From: Treponema sp.
GTDB lineage: Bacteria; Spirochaetota; Spirochaetia; Treponematales; Breznakiellaceae
Assembly: GCA_009784975.1 (NCBI GenBank)
Contig: WQXG01000001.1
Span: 1-64,000 of the forward strand
Length of the DNA: 64,000 nucleotides
Reading direction: 5' to 3'
This document shows, piece after piece, positions 15,293 to 24,657 of this stretch. The notes beneath the pieces were generated by a model that was not told the origin of the DNA, ran no database searches, and was given only the letters and a program-made list of their open reading frames with translations. The position numbers and the translations under genes were made by a program. Every line of letters begins with the position of its first letter. The stretch's first letter is position 1.

Positions 15293-15318
15293 CTGACCGC
15301 TTCTTGCGAAGTGGTCAG
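15293..15318 (+). other. Stem-loop between tuf and rpsJ
   Basis: CTGACCGCTTC and GAAGTGGTCAG are 11-bp arms (one G-U pair) with a TTGC loop. It lies 12 bp before the rpsJ start and just upstream of its GGAGG. No T-tract follows, so a processing or regulatory hairpin is more likely than a terminator. Confidence 0.6.
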
Positions 15319-15330
15319 ATTGGAGGAACA

Positions 15331-15639
15331 ATGGCTAAGGAAGGAATTCGCGTAAGGCTGCGCGGTTTTGATGTTGAACTAATTGATCAGAGCGCGAAAT
15401 CTATCGCCATGGCAGTGCGGAAAGCAGGAGCAAAAGTTACAGGTCCTATCCCTCTGCCGACACGAATTAACAAGGTGACTGTGTTACGTTCACCGCATGT
15501 AAACAAAAAGAGCCGCGAGCAATTTGAAATGCGGACTCACAAGAGGTTGATTGATATCATTAACCCTTCTGCAGAAGTAATGGATTCTTTAATGAAACTT
15601 GAACTTCCTGCCGGTGTGGATGTAGAGATCAAACAATAA
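15331..15639 (+). CDS. rpsJ: 30S ribosomal protein S10
   Basis: A 102-aa protein of the 30S head, also the NusE partner of NusB in transcription antitermination. Recognised by '[18 protein letters not shown]', '[20 protein letters not shown]' and 'THKRLIDI'. The start at 15331 follows TTGGAGG; the longer track ORF (15289) reads through the hairpin and is rejected. It opens the S10 part of the cluster. Confidence 0.97.
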   Translation: MAKEGIRVRLRGFDVELIDQSAKSIAMAVRKAGAKVTGPIPLPTRINKVTVLRSPHVNKKSREQFEMRTHKRLIDIINPSAEVMDSLMKLELPAGVDVEIKQ

Positions 15640-15695
15640 AATACCCGTAGACGGTGTGGCTGCCTGGAACCAGACGGTCACATAACGTGCGGTAT

Positions 15696-15714
15696 GCTTG
15701 GCCGCCGGTCAAGC
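15696..15714 (+). other. Stem-loop before rplC
   Basis: GCTTGGCC-GCC-GGTCAAGC (one G-T pair) sits five bases before the AGGAG of rplC, in an 89-bp gap after rpsJ. It could tune rplC translation or be a leader element. A second small palindrome (CTGGAACCAG) lies just upstream. Confidence 0.45.
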
Positions 15715-15728
15715 TTAGGAGAGCAACG

Positions 15729-16355
15729 ATGTTAGGGCTATATGCCAGAAAAGTTGGAATGACACAGGTTTTCGACGACGCAGGTAATCAGTTTCCGGTT
15801 ACTGTGATGAGGATAGAACCGAATGTTGTTCTTGGCACAAGAACAAAGGATGCAGACGGTTATGCTGCTGTTGTAGTTGGTATTGACGATGTAAAGAAAA
15901 ATCGGATAACAAAACCAAATGCAGGTCAGTTTCCGGAAGCTATCCCGCCAAAGAAAAAAATTCGCGAATTGCGCGATTTTGAAAAAGAAGTAGCTGTTGG
16001 AGATACGCTTGGAATTGAATTGCTGGAAGGCATCAGATATGTTGATGTTTCCGGTGTTTCAAAAGGCAAGGGATTTCAGGGTGTTGTAAAACGCTTTGGT
16101 TTTAGCGGCGGACGCAAAACTCACGGCTCCAAGTTTCATCGTGAACCTGGTTCAACAGGTCAGAATACTTATCCGGCAAGAACATTCAAAAACAAAAAAT
16201 TGCCGGGACGCATGGGACGTGAAAAAGTAACGGTTTTGAGCCTCAAGGTAGTTAAAATGGATATTGAGAAACAGCTCATTATGGTCAGGGGCGCGGTTCC
16301 CGGCATCAACAAAGGGTTGGTGTTTGTTCGTTCTGCGGTTAAAAAGGGACGGTAA
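15729..16355 (+). CDS. rplC: 50S ribosomal protein L3
   Basis: A 208-aa protein binding near the peptidyl-transferase centre. The start MLGLYARKVGMTQVF is diagnostic; 'SKGKGFQGVVKRFGFSGG' and 'PGSTGQNTYPARTFKNKKLPG' form the extended loop. The track start 15654 is rejected because the AGGAG lies before ATG 15729. Stop is two bases before rplD. Confidence 0.97.
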   Translation: MLGLYARKVGMTQVFDDAGNQFPVTVMRIEPNVVLGTRTKDADGYAAVVVGIDDVKKNRITKPNAGQFPEAIPPKKKIRELRDFEKEVAVGDTLGIELLEGIRYVDVSGVSKGKGFQGVVKRFGFSGGRKTHGSKFHREPGSTGQNTYPARTFKNKKLPGRMGREKVTVLSLKVVKMDIEKQLIMVRGAVPGINKGLVFVRSAVKKGR

Positions 16356-16357
16356 AC

Positions 16358-17011
16358 ATGAACTTTAAAGTGTATTCAAAAGAAGGCAAAGAACTGCGGA
16401 CAATTGATTTAGACAATAATGTTTTTGGTCTTCCTGTAAATGAAGACCTTATATGGTATGCGATAAACAATGAACTTGCCAACAGACGGCAAGGCAGCGC
16501 CTGTACAAAAGGCCGCGCCGAAATTCATGGTTCAAATGCAAGGCCATTTAAACAAAAAGGCACAGGTCGCGCGCGTCAGGGTGATAAAAAATCTCCTATT
16601 CTTGTAGGCGGCGGTACAATTTTTGGACCTAAACCAAGAGATTTTTCCTATTCAATGCCAAAAAAAGCAAAACGTTTAGCGCTTAAAACAATTCTTAGTT
16701 TAAAAGCACAAAGCGATATTTTAAAAGTAATCGAAGATTTTTCTGTCGAATCAGGAAAAACCAAAGATTTGGCAGGTCTGCTTGATAATTTTAAAAATGC
16801 AGGATTTGAACCCGGTTTAAGAACTGTATTGATTTTAAAAGATGATGATCCAATGCTTAAGAGAGCAGCGGCAAACATTCCCTGGCTTAAATATCTTTCC
16901 TATAATCGTTTGGAAGCGCATGAGCTGTTTTACGGACGCCAGGTTATTATTCTTGAAACTGCCGTAAAAAAACTTAATGAATTTTATAATGAGAGGGAGG
17001 CCGGGCAGTAA
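16358..17011 (+). CDS. rplD: 50S ribosomal protein L4
   Basis: A 217-aa protein lining the exit tunnel and, in some bacteria, autoregulating the S10 operon. 'RQGSACTKGRAEIHGS' and 'PFKQKGTGRARQGDKKSPILVGGG' give the conserved tunnel loop. Its end overlaps the start of rplW (TAATG), giving coupled translation. Slightly more AT-rich than neighbours. Confidence 0.97.
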   Translation: MNFKVYSKEGKELRTIDLDNNVFGLPVNEDLIWYAINNELANRRQGSACTKGRAEIHGSNARPFKQKGTGRARQGDKKSPILVGGGTIFGPKPRDFSYSMPKKAKRLALKTILSLKAQSDILKVIEDFSVESGKTKDLAGLLDNFKNAGFEPGLRTVLILKDDDPMLKRAAANIPWLKYLSYNRLEAHELFYGRQVIILETAVKKLNEFYNEREAGQ

Positions 17012-17295
17012 TGTATTACGAAGATATTTTGATTGAACCTGTGCTTTCTGAAAAGGCGAATCAATTACGCGAAGAAGGAAAGTATGTCTTTAAAGTTGCC
17101 CAATCGGCGAACAAGACGCAGATCAAGGAAGCGGTTGCTAAATTATTCAATGTGCACCCTGTTTCTTGTACAACAATGGTGGTAGGCGGAAAGCCCAAAA
17201 GGCTGCGCTACCGGAAAGGTCTTACTTCCACCTGGAAGAAGGCAATTGTCAAGCTTCCCAAAGATGAGAAGATTACAATTTTTGAGGGCGTGTAA
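17011..17295 (+). CDS. rplW: 50S ribosomal protein L23
   Basis: A 94-aa protein at the tunnel exit, docking site for trigger factor and SRP. Recognised by '[21 protein letters not shown]' and '[20 protein letters not shown]'. Overlaps rplD by one base and ends two bases before rplB, as expected within the S10 operon. Confidence 0.97.
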   Translation: MYYEDILIEPVLSEKANQLREEGKYVFKVAQSANKTQIKEAVAKLFNVHPVSCTTMVVGGKPKRLRYRKGLTSTWKKAIVKLPKDEKITIFEGV

Positions 17296-17297
17296 AT

Positions 17298-18128
17298 ATG
17301 GCAATTAAGACATATAAACCAATAACGCCGGGAATGCGTCAGTATACAAGTCTGGATTATTCAGAACTTACAAAAGGCGCAAAACCGGAAAAGTCTCTTA
17401 CAAAGGGCAAAAAAAACAGAGCCGGACGTGATGCGAATGGCCGTATCAGTATGTGGCATAAGGGCGGCGGTCACAAGCGCAAATACCGAATAATAGATTT
17501 TAAACGTGACAAGATCGGTATTCCGGGTAAAGTTGCCTCTCTTGAATACGATCCCAACCGCAGCGCAAACATCGCTCTCATTTTTTACAAAGACGGCGAA
17601 AAACGCTACATTATTGCTCCCAAAACATTAAAGGTCGGCGCAACAATTATCAGCGGTCCGGATGCTTCCATTGAGCCGGGCAATGCTCTTCCTTTGGAAA
17701 ATATTCCTCTTGGCTTTACTGTTTACAATATAGAGCTGACACTCGGTAAGGGCGGTCAGATAGCCCGTTCCGCAGGAGCAGGCGCTCTTATCGCCGCAAA
17801 AGAAGGCGATTATGTCACCATAAAACTGCCGTCCGGCGAAATGAGAATGGTATTTAAGAAATGTTATGCGACGATTGGAAGCGTAGGCAACGAAGACCAT
17901 ATGAATACTGTTGACGGCAAAGCGGGCCGCAAACGCTGGAGAGGCATTCGCCCGACAGTTCGCGGCATGTCGATGAATCCGGTAGATCATCCGCATGGCG
18001 GCGGCGAAGGAAGGAGCAAGGGCGGTCACCCTGTTACACCATGGGGCCAGCCTACAAAGGGATATAAAACCCGCAAAAAGCACAAACCGTCATCCCGGTT
18101 TATTGTAAGCCGCGGTAAGAAGAAATAG
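17298..18128 (+). CDS. rplB: 50S ribosomal protein L2
   Basis: A 276-aa core protein needed for subunit association and peptidyl transfer. The conserved His region '[18 protein letters not shown]' and the basic tail '[18 protein letters not shown]' are present. Normal length. The minus-strand ORF 17628-18083 is a shadow. Spacing to rpsS is 16 bp with a GGAAGG site. Confidence 0.98.
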   Translation: MAIKTYKPITPGMRQYTSLDYSELTKGAKPEKSLTKGKKNRAGRDANGRISMWHKGGGHKRKYRIIDFKRDKIGIPGKVASLEYDPNRSANIALIFYKDGEKRYIIAPKTLKVGATIISGPDASIEPGNALPLENIPLGFTVYNIELTLGKGGQIARSAGAGALIAAKEGDYVTIKLPSGEMRMVFKKCYATIGSVGNEDHMNTVDGKAGRKRWRGIRPTVRGMSMNPVDHPHGGGEGRSKGGHPVTPWGQPTKGYKTRKKHKPSSRFIVSRGKKK

Positions 18129-18144
18129 AGGTTAGGAAGGAAGT

Positions 18145-18426
18145 ATGTCAAGATCCGTTAAGAAGGGTCCTTTTATCGAAAAGAGCCTGTATAAAAAAGT
18201 GCTGGAGTTGAGTAAGTCCGGGGAAAGGAAAATGATTAAAACATATTCCCGGTGTTCCACTATTATTCCTGAAATGGTAGGAGGAACCATCTCTGTTTAT
18301 AACGGCAAAACATGGATCCCCGTGTATATTACGGAGAACCTTGTTGGCCATAAGCTTGGTGAGTTTGCACCTACCCGTATTTTCCGGGGGCATGCAGGTT
18401 CTGACAAGAAGGCCGGAGGCAAATAG
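18145..18426 (+). CDS. rpsS: 30S ribosomal protein S19
   Basis: A 93-aa protein of the 30S head that contacts the A-site tRNA and S13. Recognised by '[18 protein letters not shown]', '[12 protein letters not shown]' and '[18 protein letters not shown]'. Located between rplB and rplV as in the standard S10 order, with AGGAAGG upstream. Confidence 0.98.
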   Translation: MSRSVKKGPFIEKSLYKKVLELSKSGERKMIKTYSRCSTIIPEMVGGTISVYNGKTWIPVYITENLVGHKLGEFAPTRIFRGHAGSDKKAGGK

Positions 18427-18434
18427 GCAATATT

Positions 18435-18830
18435 ATGAAAGATAAGAAATCAGGTTACAGGGCTATAAGTAAATACCTCATTGGTTCGCCCTATAAAGTC
18501 AGACCAGTTGCCGATCTTGTGCGCCGTTTGCCGTATCCGGAAGCAATTTCCATTTTGGAAAATATGCCTCATAAGGGGGCGGAGCTTATAAGCAAGACTG
18601 TAAAATCCGCAGCTTCGAATGCTCTTGCGGATAACAAGAAACTTGATGAGGATATGCTTTATGTACGCGAAATTTATATTGACGAGGGACCGCGTCTTAA
18701 AAGAATTTGGTTCCGCGGCAGAGGTCGTGCGGATATGCAGTTAAAACGAATGTGTCATATAACTGTAGTGGTCGATGAAACGGTAGGCTCGAATTCAAAG
18801 AGCGCACCTTCCAAAAAGGCGGCTAAATAA
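18435..18830 (+). CDS. rplV: 50S ribosomal protein L22
   Basis: A 131-aa protein whose long hairpin reaches into the exit tunnel. '[22 protein letters not shown]' and the hairpin '[20 protein letters not shown]' are clear. A ~12-residue Ser/Lys tail extends past the usual end. Its TAA overlaps the rpsC ATG (TAATG). Confidence 0.97.
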   Translation: MKDKKSGYRAISKYLIGSPYKVRPVADLVRRLPYPEAISILENMPHKGAELISKTVKSAASNALADNKKLDEDMLYVREIYIDEGPRLKRIWFRGRGRADMQLKRMCHITVVVDETVGSNSKSAPSKKAAK

Positions 18831-19534
18831 TGGGACAAAAAGTTAACCCTACAGGGCTTAGAATAGGTATTAATAAAACATGGAGTTCCCGCTGGTATGT
18901 TGACCCAAGGGAGTATGTTGATGCTCTTCACGAAGATTTAAAACTTCGTGAGCTTATCATGGATATGCCGGAAACCAAGGGAGCGGATATTGCTGAACTG
19001 GAAATCATCAGGCATCCGCAGAGAATTACAATTACCATTCATACGGCGCGTCCCGGCGTAATCATTGGTGTTAAAGGCGCCAATATCGAAAAGATAGGCA
19101 ATGATTTACAAAAGAAAGTCAGTAAAAAAGTTCAAATTAAAATTAAAGAAGTAAGAAACCCCGATAACAACGCGCAGATTATCGCGCAGAATATTGCACG
19201 TCAGCTTTTGGCACGTTCATCATTCAGGCGGACAATGAAACAGGCGATAACCAATGCAATCAAGAAAGGCAATGCACAGGGTGTAAAAGTGCGGCTTTCC
19301 GGAAGGCTTGGCGGCGCGGAAATGTCCCGTACAGAAGAAGCAAAAGAAGGACGCATTCCTCTTCATACCTTGCGTGCGGATATAGATTATGGTTTTGCCG
19401 AAGCTCATACTCCTTTTGGTTCAATTGGCGTAAAGGTTTGGGTTTACAACGGCATGAAATACGGTAAAGAACAGAAAGAAGACGCAGGCGCTCTTGTTCG
19501 CAAACGGCGGGAAAGAGCTCCCGCCAGGAGTTAA
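18830..19534 (+). CDS. rpsC: 30S ribosomal protein S3
   Basis: A 234-aa mRNA-entry protein. A KH domain is marked by '[18 protein letters not shown]', and the C-terminal domain by '[19 protein letters not shown]' and '[21 protein letters not shown]'. Full length with a basic tail. Overlaps rplV by one base and is followed by rplP after six bases. Confidence 0.98.
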   Translation: MGQKVNPTGLRIGINKTWSSRWYVDPREYVDALHEDLKLRELIMDMPETKGADIAELEIIRHPQRITITIHTARPGVIIGVKGANIEKIGNDLQKKVSKKVQIKIKEVRNPDNNAQIIAQNIARQLLARSSFRRTMKQAITNAIKKGNAQGVKVRLSGRLGGAEMSRTEEAKEGRIPLHTLRADIDYGFAEAHTPFGSIGVKVWVYNGMKYGKEQKEDAGALVRKRRERAPARS

Positions 19535-19540
19535 TATAAT

Positions 19541-19969
19541 ATGCTTAGTCCAAAACGTGTAAAGCGCCGCAAGGTGCAAAGAGGCAATATGCCGGGTAAT
19601 GCTACCAGATGCAACAGTGTTGTATTTGGTGATTTTGCTCTGGTTGCATTGGACAGAATGTGGATCACAAACCGTCAGCTGGAAGCGGCTCGTGTTGCCA
19701 TTAACCGTCATGTAAAACGCGGCGGTAAAATGTGGATTCGTATTTTCCCGGATAAGCCGTTTTCAAAGAAACCGGCAGAAACCCGCATGGGTAAAGGGAA
19801 AGGCGCTCCCGAATATTGGGTAGCTGTTGTAAAACCAGGTACTGTTATGTTTGAACTGGGCGGCGGTATTACCCGCGCTCTTGCGGAAGAAGCAATGGCT
19901 TTGGCAGGATCAAAATTGCCGATTAAAACAAAATTTGTGGCTCGTTCAGAAATGGAACTTGGGGCTTAG
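19541..19969 (+). CDS. rplP: 50S ribosomal protein L16
   Basis: A 142-aa protein near the A-site tRNA elbow. Begins [19 protein letters not shown]; '[26 protein letters not shown]' and '[19 protein letters not shown]' hold the conserved Arg (hydroxylated in E. coli). Normal length. The minus ORF 19421-19711 is a shadow. Confidence 0.98.
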   Translation: MLSPKRVKRRKVQRGNMPGNATRCNSVVFGDFALVALDRMWITNRQLEAARVAINRHVKRGGKMWIRIFPDKPFSKKPAETRMGKGKGAPEYWVAVVKPGTVMFELGGGITRALAEEAMALAGSKLPIKTKFVARSEMELGA

Positions 19970-19977
19970 GGGGATAC

Positions 19978-20208
19978 ATGAAGAACTCATTCAAAAATCT
20001 GTCATATCCTGAACTGAAAGCCAAGCGGGATGAGCTTAAAAGAAAGTTTATGGAATTTCGTTTTAAGCTTGTTATAGGTCATGTGGATAATCCTCTGCAA
20101 AAGCGTACAATGCGCCGGCAAATTGCAAGGCTCAACACTTTGATACACGCGCATGAAACTATGGTTGAGGCATCCGATTCAAAACAAAAAGCTGCGGAGG
20201 CTAAATAA
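19978..20208 (+). CDS. rpmC: 50S ribosomal protein L29
   Basis: A 76-aa helical hairpin protein near the tunnel exit. '[22 protein letters not shown]' and '[15 protein letters not shown]' identify it. A short Ala/Glu/Lys tail follows. TAATG overlap with rpsQ. Confidence 0.95.
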   Translation: MKNSFKNLSYPELKAKRDELKRKFMEFRFKLVIGHVDNPLQKRTMRRQIARLNTLIHAHETMVEASDSKQKAAEAK

Positions 20209-20468
20209 TGCCAGAAAAAACAACTAGCAAAAAAGAATTTATCGGCATTGTAAAAAGTGACAAGATGGAAAAGTCGATTGTAGTTTCTATCGAAACTCTG
20301 ACCCTTCATCCTCTTTATAAAAAATATGTCAAACGGTCTAAAAAAGTAAAAGCCCATGACGAGAAAAACGAAGCTAAGATCGGCGATCGAGTTCGTGTAA
20401 TAGAATGCAGGCCAATCAGCAAGGAAAAATGCTGGACGCTTGTAGAAATTATTGAGCGCGCCAAATAA
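20208..20468 (+). CDS. rpsQ: 30S ribosomal protein S17
   Basis: An 86-aa OB-fold protein binding the 5' domain of 16S rRNA. '[20 protein letters not shown]', '[19 protein letters not shown]' and '[18 protein letters not shown]' are the family signature. Overlaps rpmC by one base; rplN follows after 12 bp with a GGGGAG site. Confidence 0.97.
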   Translation: MPEKTTSKKEFIGIVKSDKMEKSIVVSIETLTLHPLYKKYVKRSKKVKAHDEKNEAKIGDRVRVIECRPISKEKCWTLVEIIERAK

Positions 20469-20480
20469 GGGGAGATAGAG

Positions 20481-20852
20481 ATGATTCAAGTAGAAAGCTT
20501 CCTGAATGTGGCAGATAATTCAGGCGCCAAAAAAGCCCAGTGCATCAAAGTTTTGGGCGGTACCCGCAGAAGATATGCCGGGATTGGCGATATTGTTGTT
20601 GTGGCAGTAAAAGAAGCATTGCCCACATCAACCATAAAAAAAGGCACTATTGAGAAGGCGGTTGTAGTACGCATAAGTAAAGAGTACCGCCGCCCTGATG
20701 GAACCTATATCAGGTTTGATGATAATGCCTGCGTCATTATTGATGCTGCATTAAATCCAAAGGGTAAGCGTATCTTTGGACCTGTGGCGCGGGAATTGAG
20801 GGAAAGAAGTGAATTTATGAAAATCATTTCTCTTGCCCCAGAGGTTCTGTAA
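20481..20852 (+). CDS. rplN: 50S ribosomal protein L14
   Basis: A 123-aa subunit-interface protein. Begins [20 protein letters not shown]; '[17 protein letters not shown]' and '[13 protein letters not shown]' are typical. Normal length, 11 bp before rplX. First gene of the spc half of the cluster. Confidence 0.98.
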   Translation: MIQVESFLNVADNSGAKKAQCIKVLGGTRRRYAGIGDIVVVAVKEALPTSTIKKGTIEKAVVVRISKEYRRPDGTYIRFDDNACVIIDAALNPKGKRIFGPVARELRERSEFMKIISLAPEVL

Positions 20853-20863
20853 AGGAGAGAACG

Positions 20864-21187
20864 ATGGCAGAAGCATTGCATAAATTTAAACTTAAAAAAG
20901 AAGATACTGTCGAAGTTATTGCCGGTAAAGACAAGGGAAAACGCGGCAGGATTTTAAAGGTAGTACGTGATGCAGACCGGATTCTTGTTGAAGGTTTGAA
21001 CATGGTTAAAAAAGCGAAGAAAAAAAGAAAGCAGCAGGATCGCGGCGGTATTGTCGAGATAGAAGCGGCTATTCATTCTTCCAACCTTATGATTGTCTGT
21101 AAAAAATGCGGACCGACACGTATTGGTTATAAGCTTGATGGTGACAAGAAAATCAGAATTTGCAAAAAATGCGGGGAGGCCCTTTAA
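20864..21187 (+). CDS. rplX: 50S ribosomal protein L24
   Basis: A 107-aa KOW-domain protein that starts 50S assembly. '[20 protein letters not shown]' is the KOW motif, and the C-terminus carries two Cys pairs ('[12 protein letters not shown]', '[10 protein letters not shown]') that could bind zinc. The stop overlaps the rplE start (TAATG at 21185-21189). Confidence 0.97.
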   Translation: MAEALHKFKLKKEDTVEVIAGKDKGKRGRILKVVRDADRILVEGLNMVKKAKKKRKQQDRGGIVEIEAAIHSSNLMIVCKKCGPTRIGYKLDGDKKIRICKKCGEAL

Positions 21188-21741
21188 TGGATAAAAACTA
21201 TGTGCCTCGGTTAAAAAAGATTTACAAGGAAACAATTGCGCCTGAAATGCTCAAGGAATTTGCTTATAAGTCCAGTATGCAGATACCAAAGCTGCAAAAG
21301 ATAATAGTAAGTATGGGAGTTGGCGAAGCTCTTCAGAATAAAAAGCTTTTGGATGCTGCTGTTGGAACATTGTCGCAGATAACCGGGCAAAAAGCGGTTA
21401 AAACAAAAGCAAAAAAGAGTATCGCGAATTTCAAGATCAGGGCAGGTCAGGAAATCGGAACAAAGGTAACTTTACGCGGAGCCATGATGTATGAGTTTTT
21501 TGACAGGCTTGTAAATGTTGCGCTTCCGCGCGTTAAGGACTTCCATGGCATTAATCAAAATGCTTTTGACGGTCATGGAAATTATTCGCTGGGTATTCAG
21601 GAACAGATTATATTTCCGGAAATTGATTTTGATAAAATAGAAAAAATTGCCGGATTAAATATTGTTATAGTTACATCGGCAAAAACTGATGCAGAAGCAA
21701 AAGCATTCCTTAGCAAGTTTGGAATGCCTTTCAGGAAATAA
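21187..21741 (+). CDS. rplE: 50S ribosomal protein L5
   Basis: A 184-aa protein that binds 5S rRNA and the P-site tRNA. '[17 protein letters not shown]', '[18 protein letters not shown]' and '[16 protein letters not shown]' are diagnostic. ATG 21187, coupled to the rplX stop, is chosen; the track start 21160 lies inside rplX. Confidence 0.97.
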   Translation: MDKNYVPRLKKIYKETIAPEMLKEFAYKSSMQIPKLQKIIVSMGVGEALQNKKLLDAAVGTLSQITGQKAVKTKAKKSIANFKIRAGQEIGTKVTLRGAMMYEFFDRLVNVALPRVKDFHGINQNAFDGHGNYSLGIQEQIIFPEIDFDKIEKIAGLNIVIVTSAKTDAEAKAFLSKFGMPFRK

Positions 21742-21750
21742 GGGGTAAAA

Positions 21751-21936
21751 ATGGCAAGAAAAGCTATGATGATTAAAGCGCAGCGGACTCCAAAGTATAA
21801 AACACGAAAAGTGAATCGCTGCAGGATCTGCGGAAGGCCAAGGGGTTTTTTGCGGAAATATGAAATGTGCCGTCTTTGCTTCCGAAAACTCGCGAGCGAA
21901 GGGCTAATTCCCGGCGTAACAAAATCAAGTTGGTAG
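21751..21936 (+). CDS. rpsN: 30S ribosomal protein S14, zinc-binding type
   Basis: A 61-aa short form (type Z) with two Cys pairs, 'CRICGRP' and 'CRLCFRKLA', that hold zinc, unlike the ~100-aa zinc-free form. Begins [19 protein letters not shown]. Located between rplE and rpsH as in the spc operon. Confidence 0.97.
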   Translation: MARKAMMIKAQRTPKYKTRKVNRCRICGRPRGFLRKYEMCRLCFRKLASEGLIPGVTKSSW

Positions 21937-21946
21937 GAGAATACGG

Positions 21947-22345
21947 ATGAGCATATCAGATCCCGTTGCGGACATGCTGACAAAGATTAGAAATGCCGGC
22001 ATGGCAAGACATGAAAAAGTCGATATTCCCACATCCAGGCTTAAGCTTGAGATAGTCAAGATTTTAAAGACTGAAGGGTATATTAAGAATTTTAAAAAGG
22101 CAAATCAGGAAGGCGCAAATGTTATCCGGGTTTTCCTTAAATATGATGACAATACCGTACCGATTATTCACGGTATTGAAAAGGTTTCAAAACCAGGACG
22201 CCGTGTTTACATGGGCTATAAAAAAATGCCGAGGGTATTGAACGGCTACGGAACCCTGATCGTTTCTACGTCACAGGGTGTTACAACAGGCAAGAAAGCT
22301 GCCGAGAAAAAAGTCGGCGGTGAAGTAATTTGTACTGTCTGGTAA
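21947..22345 (+). CDS. rpsH: 30S ribosomal protein S8
   Basis: A 132-aa protein binding the central domain of 16S rRNA; in E. coli S8 represses the spc operon. '[22 protein letters not shown]' and '[31 protein letters not shown]' are the conserved ends. Full length; rplF follows after 25 bp. Confidence 0.98.
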   Translation: MSISDPVADMLTKIRNAGMARHEKVDIPTSRLKLEIVKILKTEGYIKNFKKANQEGANVIRVFLKYDDNTVPIIHGIEKVSKPGRRVYMGYKKMPRVLNGYGTLIVSTSQGVTTGKKAAEKKVGGEVICTVW

Positions 22346-22370
22346 GATTGGTCAAACGATAGAGGTTAAT

Positions 22371-22910
22371 ATGTCGAGAATTGGAAAAATACCAGTTAAG
22401 GTTCCCAGCGGGGTGAAAGTTACTTTTCTAAACGAAGAGATTACCGTTGAAGGTCCAAAGGGAAAACTTAAACAAAAGTTCCATCCCGTAATTACTTTTG
22501 AAGATAAGGGCGGGGAAATAGTAGTTGGCCGGCAAAATGAAGAAAAGCAGGCGAAGGCATTTCATGGCCTTTACCGCAATCTTCTTAATAATATGGTAAT
22601 AGGTGTTTCTGTCGGTTTTAACAGATCGCTTATTGTTAACGGTGTTGGTTACCGCGCTGAAGTTCAGGGAAAGCTTCTTTCCATGAGCCTTGGGTACTCA
22701 AATGATATTTTTGTCGCCATTCCGGAAGGACTTTCTGTCTCTACAGATCCGGGCGGAAAAATTGTAATTAGCGGAATTGACAAACAGCGGGTAGGTGAGT
22801 TTGCAGCTCAAGTGCGTAAATTAAGAGGACCTGAACCTTACAAGGGCAAAGGTATCCGTTATGACGATGAAATCATCAGGCGGAAAGTCGGTAAATCAGG
22901 CGTAAAATAG
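22371..22910 (+). CDS. rplF: 50S ribosomal protein L6
   Basis: A 179-aa two-domain protein near the sarcin-ricin loop. '[17 protein letters not shown]', '[22 protein letters not shown]' and the end '[23 protein letters not shown]' are standard. No insertion or truncation. Confidence 0.98.
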   Translation: MSRIGKIPVKVPSGVKVTFLNEEITVEGPKGKLKQKFHPVITFEDKGGEIVVGRQNEEKQAKAFHGLYRNLLNNMVIGVSVGFNRSLIVNGVGYRAEVQGKLLSMSLGYSNDIFVAIPEGLSVSTDPGGKIVISGIDKQRVGEFAAQVRKLRGPEPYKGKGIRYDDEIIRRKVGKSGVK

Positions 22911-22930
22911 ACGGAGTTTGAGGTAGGTAT

Positions 22931-23293
22931 ATGTTACAGAAAATGTTGGAAAAAAGCAGAAAACGGCTCAGAAGAAAGGTTCATATCCGCAAAAGAATAT
23001 CAGGAACTGCGGAACGTCCGCGGATGACTGTTACAAAAAGCAACCGCCGTCTTTCGGTTCAGATTATTGATGATATAAAGGGGCATACTCTTGTTTCTGC
23101 CTCTACCCTGGAAGGGGAACTTAAAAATATCAAGGTTACCGTTGAAGGCGCAGGACAGCTTGGTGAAATAATTGGTAAACGTCTGTTGGAAAACAATATC
23201 AAAACTGTGGTTTTTGATCGCAATGGATATTTATATCATGGAATTATTAAGGCATTAGCCGATGGAACCCGGAAAGCCGGGATAGTTTTCTAG
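22931..23293 (+). CDS. rplR: 50S ribosomal protein L18
   Basis: A 120-aa 5S-rRNA-binding protein of the central protuberance. '[23 protein letters not shown]' and '[26 protein letters not shown]' match the family. Located between rplF and rpsE; nine bases separate it from the next ORF. Confidence 0.97.
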   Translation: MLQKMLEKSRKRLRRKVHIRKRISGTAERPRMTVTKSNRRLSVQIIDDIKGHTLVSASTLEGELKNIKVTVEGAGQLGEIIGKRLLENNIKTVVFDRNGYLYHGIIKALADGTRKAGIVF

Positions 23294-23301
23294 GGGGTAC
23301 A

Positions 23302-23940
23302 ATGGCACATATTAAAGATGTCGTAGATAAAGATAACGAAGTTGATGCGGATGCATCAGCAGAAGCGGGCGCCGGCGATACTTTTGAAGATACCCGTGCA
23401 GAGAGCAAGGGGGGCAGAAGAGGCCGCGGACATCGTGATCGCGGTGATCGTGAGCCGATAGAAAAAGAATTTGTTGAAAAACTGGTAAAGCTTAACCGCA
23501 CTGCGAAAGTAGTAAAAGGCGGACGGCGTTTTTCCTTCTCGGCGCTTACAGTTATTGGCGACAGAAAAGGAAAAGTAGGTTTTGGCTTTGGCAAAGCGAA
23601 CGATGTTTCTGAAGCGATTCGCAAAAGTATAGATAAGGCAAAACGTAAAATGATCCTTTTGCCTGTTAAAAACGGCACCATTCCACATGAAGTAACCGGG
23701 TTTTTTAAAGCTTCCCGCGTTCTTCTTAAACCTGCCTGTTCAGGAACCGGCATTATAGCGGGAGGACCTGTGCGGGCAATCATGGAAGCCGGCGGCGTTA
23801 CCGATGTACTCTCCAAGTCAATCGGTTCGTCAAGTCAATATAACGTGGTCAAGGCAACATTTGATTGCATTAGCAGGATGATGGATGCCAGGACAATATC
23901 AAGAAACCGGGGTAAGTCCCTGAATGAATTATGGGGTTAA
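23302..23940 (+). CDS. rpsE: 30S ribosomal protein S5 with long N-terminal extension
   Basis: A 212-aa protein, about 45 residues longer than the usual ~165. The S5 core runs from 'EFVEKLVKLNRTAKVVKGGRRFSF' through 'GKVGFGFGKANDVSEAI' to 'GKSLNELWG'. The extra N-terminus is first acidic/Ala-rich ('KDNEVDADASAEAGAGD') and then Arg/Gly-rich ('GGRRGRGHRDRGDRE'). GGGGG before ATG 23302 supports this start, so the extension is probably real. S5 acts in translational accuracy. Confidence 0.95.
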   Translation: MAHIKDVVDKDNEVDADASAEAGAGDTFEDTRAESKGGRRGRGHRDRGDREPIEKEFVEKLVKLNRTAKVVKGGRRFSFSALTVIGDRKGKVGFGFGKANDVSEAIRKSIDKAKRKMILLPVKNGTIPHEVTGFFKASRVLLKPACSGTGIIAGGPVRAIMEAGGVTDVLSKSIGSSSQYNVVKATFDCISRMMDARTISRNRGKSLNELWG

Positions 23941-23953
23941 TTGGAGGATTGGT

Positions 23954-24157
23954 ATGGCAAAGATAAAAATCCGTCTGGTTCGCAGTACTATCGGCGCTCT
24001 TCCTAAACATCGTGCCACAGTCCGTTCCTTGGGTCTTCGCAAAATTGGTTCCAGTAAAGTGCAGGAAGATTCTCCTGAAATACTTGGAATGGTCAGACAT
24101 GTATCTCATTTAGTTGAAGTCGAAAAAGTAAATGAAGAAAACGGTAAGGTAAAATAA
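23954..24157 (+). CDS. rpmD: 50S ribosomal protein L30
   Basis: A 67-aa protein. 'AKIKIRLVRSTIGALPKHRATVRSLGLRKIG' is diagnostic. ATG 23954 follows TTGGAGGATTGGT; the track start 23924 lies within rpsE and is rejected. Stop overlaps the rplO ATG (TAATG). Confidence 0.96.
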   Translation: MAKIKIRLVRSTIGALPKHRATVRSLGLRKIGSSKVQEDSPEILGMVRHVSHLVEVEKVNEENGKVK

Positions 24158-24657
24158 TGGCGCACGATTTTAATTTACACGCGCCCGAAGGTGCGAACAA
24201 GAAAAAAAAGATACTGGGACGCGGTCAGGGTTCCGGCAAGGGAACTACATCCGGCAAGGGGCACAAGGGTCAGAAAGCCCGTTCCGGCGGTAAAACTTAT
24301 GTTGGTTTTGAAGGCGGACAGATGCCTCTTTACCGCAGAATTGCACGCAGAGGGTTTTCCAATTATCCGTTCAAGCAGGAATGGCAGGTCATTAACCTGA
24401 GCGAAATTGAAAAACGCTATGAAGCAGGCGAGACTGTTGATCTTTCATCCCTTGTTAAAAAGGGACTGGTTAAGAGTTCTGCCAATGTTCCAATAAAGAT
24501 TTTGGCAAACGGTGAGCTTACAAAAAAACTTAGCTTTAAGGTTGATGCAGCGTCTGAAGCTGCAAAGGCAAAAATTGAAAAACCGGGAGGCGATATATCA
24601 GTTATTCCTCCTGTACAAAAGGCGCAGCCAAAAAATAAAAAGGCAGGCGGGAAATAA
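24157..24657 (+). CDS. rplO: 50S ribosomal protein L15
   Basis: A 166-aa late-assembly protein. 'GRGQGSGKGTTSGKGHKGQKARSGG' and 'FEGGQMPLYRRIARRGFSN' are the conserved N-terminus; the end has a Lys/Asn/Ala tail. Ends directly before the secY ATG. Confidence 0.97.
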   Translation: MAHDFNLHAPEGANKKKKILGRGQGSGKGTTSGKGHKGQKARSGGKTYVGFEGGQMPLYRRIARRGFSNYPFKQEWQVINLSEIEKRYEAGETVDLSSLVKKGLVKSSANVPIKILANGELTKKLSFKVDAASEAAKAKIEKPGGDISVIPPVQKAQPKNKKAGGK

